64,000 nucleotides of DNA from Saccharopolyspora phatthalungensis (GTDB lineage Bacteria; Actinomycetota; Actinomycetes; Mycobacteriales; Pseudonocardiaceae): NCBI RefSeq assembly GCF_014203395.1, contig NZ_JACHIW010000001.1, positions 3,331,501 through 3,395,500 of the forward strand. The letters run 5' to 3'. Position numbers and translations under genes: made by a program. The notes beneath the pieces were generated by a model. The model ran no database searches, had not been told where the DNA came from, and saw only the letters and a list, made by a program, of their open reading frames with translations. Each line of letters starts with the position of its first letter. Positions within the stretch are counted from its first letter, which is position 1. Below, in pieces: positions 63,464-64,000 of this stretch.

Positions 63464-64000
63464 ATGCGCCTGTTCACCGCGTTGTGGCCCGCGGAGGAGG
63501 CGGTGCGGCATCTGGCATCGGCGGTGGACCGGCTCGATCCGGGCCGGGTGGCAGAGGCCACTGCCGGGTTGCGCAAATTCCGCTTCACCCCCGCGCGGCG
63601 CTGGCACCTGACGCTGTGCTTCCACGGCGACGACGCCGATCAGCAGCGCGTGACCGACCGGCTCGACCGCCGCGTCGCCCGGCTGCGGGAGACCGACCCG
63701 GTCCCGCCGCGCCTCCGGCTGGCCGGCGCGGGGATTTTCCGCGGCGTGTTGTGGGTCGGCGTCGAGCCTGAGACCGACTCCGACGAAGCCGCGCTGCGGG
63801 CGCTGGTGCGCGCGGCCGGTGGCGATCCGCGCGGTTACGCAGCGCATCTCACCATCGCCAGGTGGGCCGCCGGGCGCGGCGACCGGGAGTTGCTGCCCGG
63901 CCTGTTCGCCGGCTACGCCGGCCCGTGGTGGCGGCCGCGCGAACTCGCCGTCGTGGCCAGTGACCTGCAAGAAGGCGCCCGCGGGTACCGGACGGTGCAC
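63464..64000 (+). CDS. thpR: RNA 2',3'-cyclic phosphodiesterase (2'-5' RNA ligase family), partial
   Basis: 179 residues visible; continues past the window edge. Starts MRLFTALWPAEEAVRHLASAV after GGGGGAAGGA. Both HxT catalytic motifs are present as WHLTLCF and AHLTIAR, the hallmark of the 2H phosphoesterase superfamily. Acts on 2',3'-cyclic phosphate RNA ends. Confidence 0.85.
   Translation, partial: MRLFTALWPAEEAVRHLASAVDRLDPGRVAEATAGLRKFRFTPARRWHLTLCFHGDDADQQRVTDRLDRRVARLRETDPVPPRLRLAGAGIFRGVLWVGVEPETDSDEAALRALVRAAGGDPRGYAAHLTIARWAAGRGDRELLPGLFAGYAGPWWRPRELAVVASDLQEGARGYRTVH

Overview
The window is high-GC actinobacterial chromosome. Frequent GTG starts, ATGA/GTGA gene overlaps, XRE-DUF397 pairs and the rimP-nusA-ylxR-infB-rbfA-truB-ribF order point to Pseudonocardiaceae, most likely a Saccharopolyspora-like organism (inference from gene content; no 16S rRNA is present). 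It falls into four parts.

(1) 1-12,136 and 36,010-37,979: cobalamin (B12) corrin-ring genes. A cobalamin riboswitch precedes a NicT-type cobalt/nickel permease, followed by a CysG-like precorrin-2 synthase. cobN lies on the minus strand under its own cobalamin riboswitch. cobG, cobH and fused cobIJ form a tightly overlapping set, then come cobK (minus) and cbiD (plus). The last two genes, cobM and cobL, lie 24 kb further right, so the locus has been split by inserted DNA.

(2) 12,137-35,800: an accessory island. A complete IS701-type element with CTAG target duplications sits on the cbiD stop codon. Next come an inverted-repeat end (13,570-13,648), a stand-alone cas1 with its catalytic residues intact, small zinc-finger and XRE-DUF397 genes, several IS5-family transposase copies, and two identical truncated 5' pieces of a group II intron. 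The right edge carries a zinc-finger gene and a matching inverted repeat (35,685-35,763). No cas2, effector cas gene or CRISPR array is visible.

(3) 19,854-31,999, inside the island: an apparently intact terpenoid biosynthetic cluster in two divergent operons. Minus strand: a protein with weak class I terpene-synthase features, a Pyr4-type integral-membrane terpene cyclase, an SMR transporter, a cytochrome P450 and a tyrosine-phosphatase-like enzyme. Plus strand: a probable GGPP synthase, three tandem Rieske oxygenases, a PEP-synthase/rifampicin-phosphotransferase-like dikinase, a Coq4-like protein and a UPF0104 membrane protein. The layout suggests a heavily oxidised diterpenoid. No UbiA-type aromatic prenyltransferase and no flavin epoxidase is seen.

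(4) 38,003-64,000: mostly core chromosome. It holds a DEAD-box helicase, RIO kinase, yaaA, proS, a thioredoxin-reductase-like flavoprotein with an XRE-cupin regulator, a class V aminotransferase and other small genes. It then runs into the translation/ribosome-maturation operon rimP-nusA-ylxR-infB-DUF503-rbfA-nrnA, a MATE transporter, truB, ribF, an HTH gene and a partial thpR at the window edge. Dispersed repeats include a ~215-bp element placed directly after stop codons (35,799-36,011 and 50,002-50,227) and a palindrome family (18,274; 33,679; 58,591).
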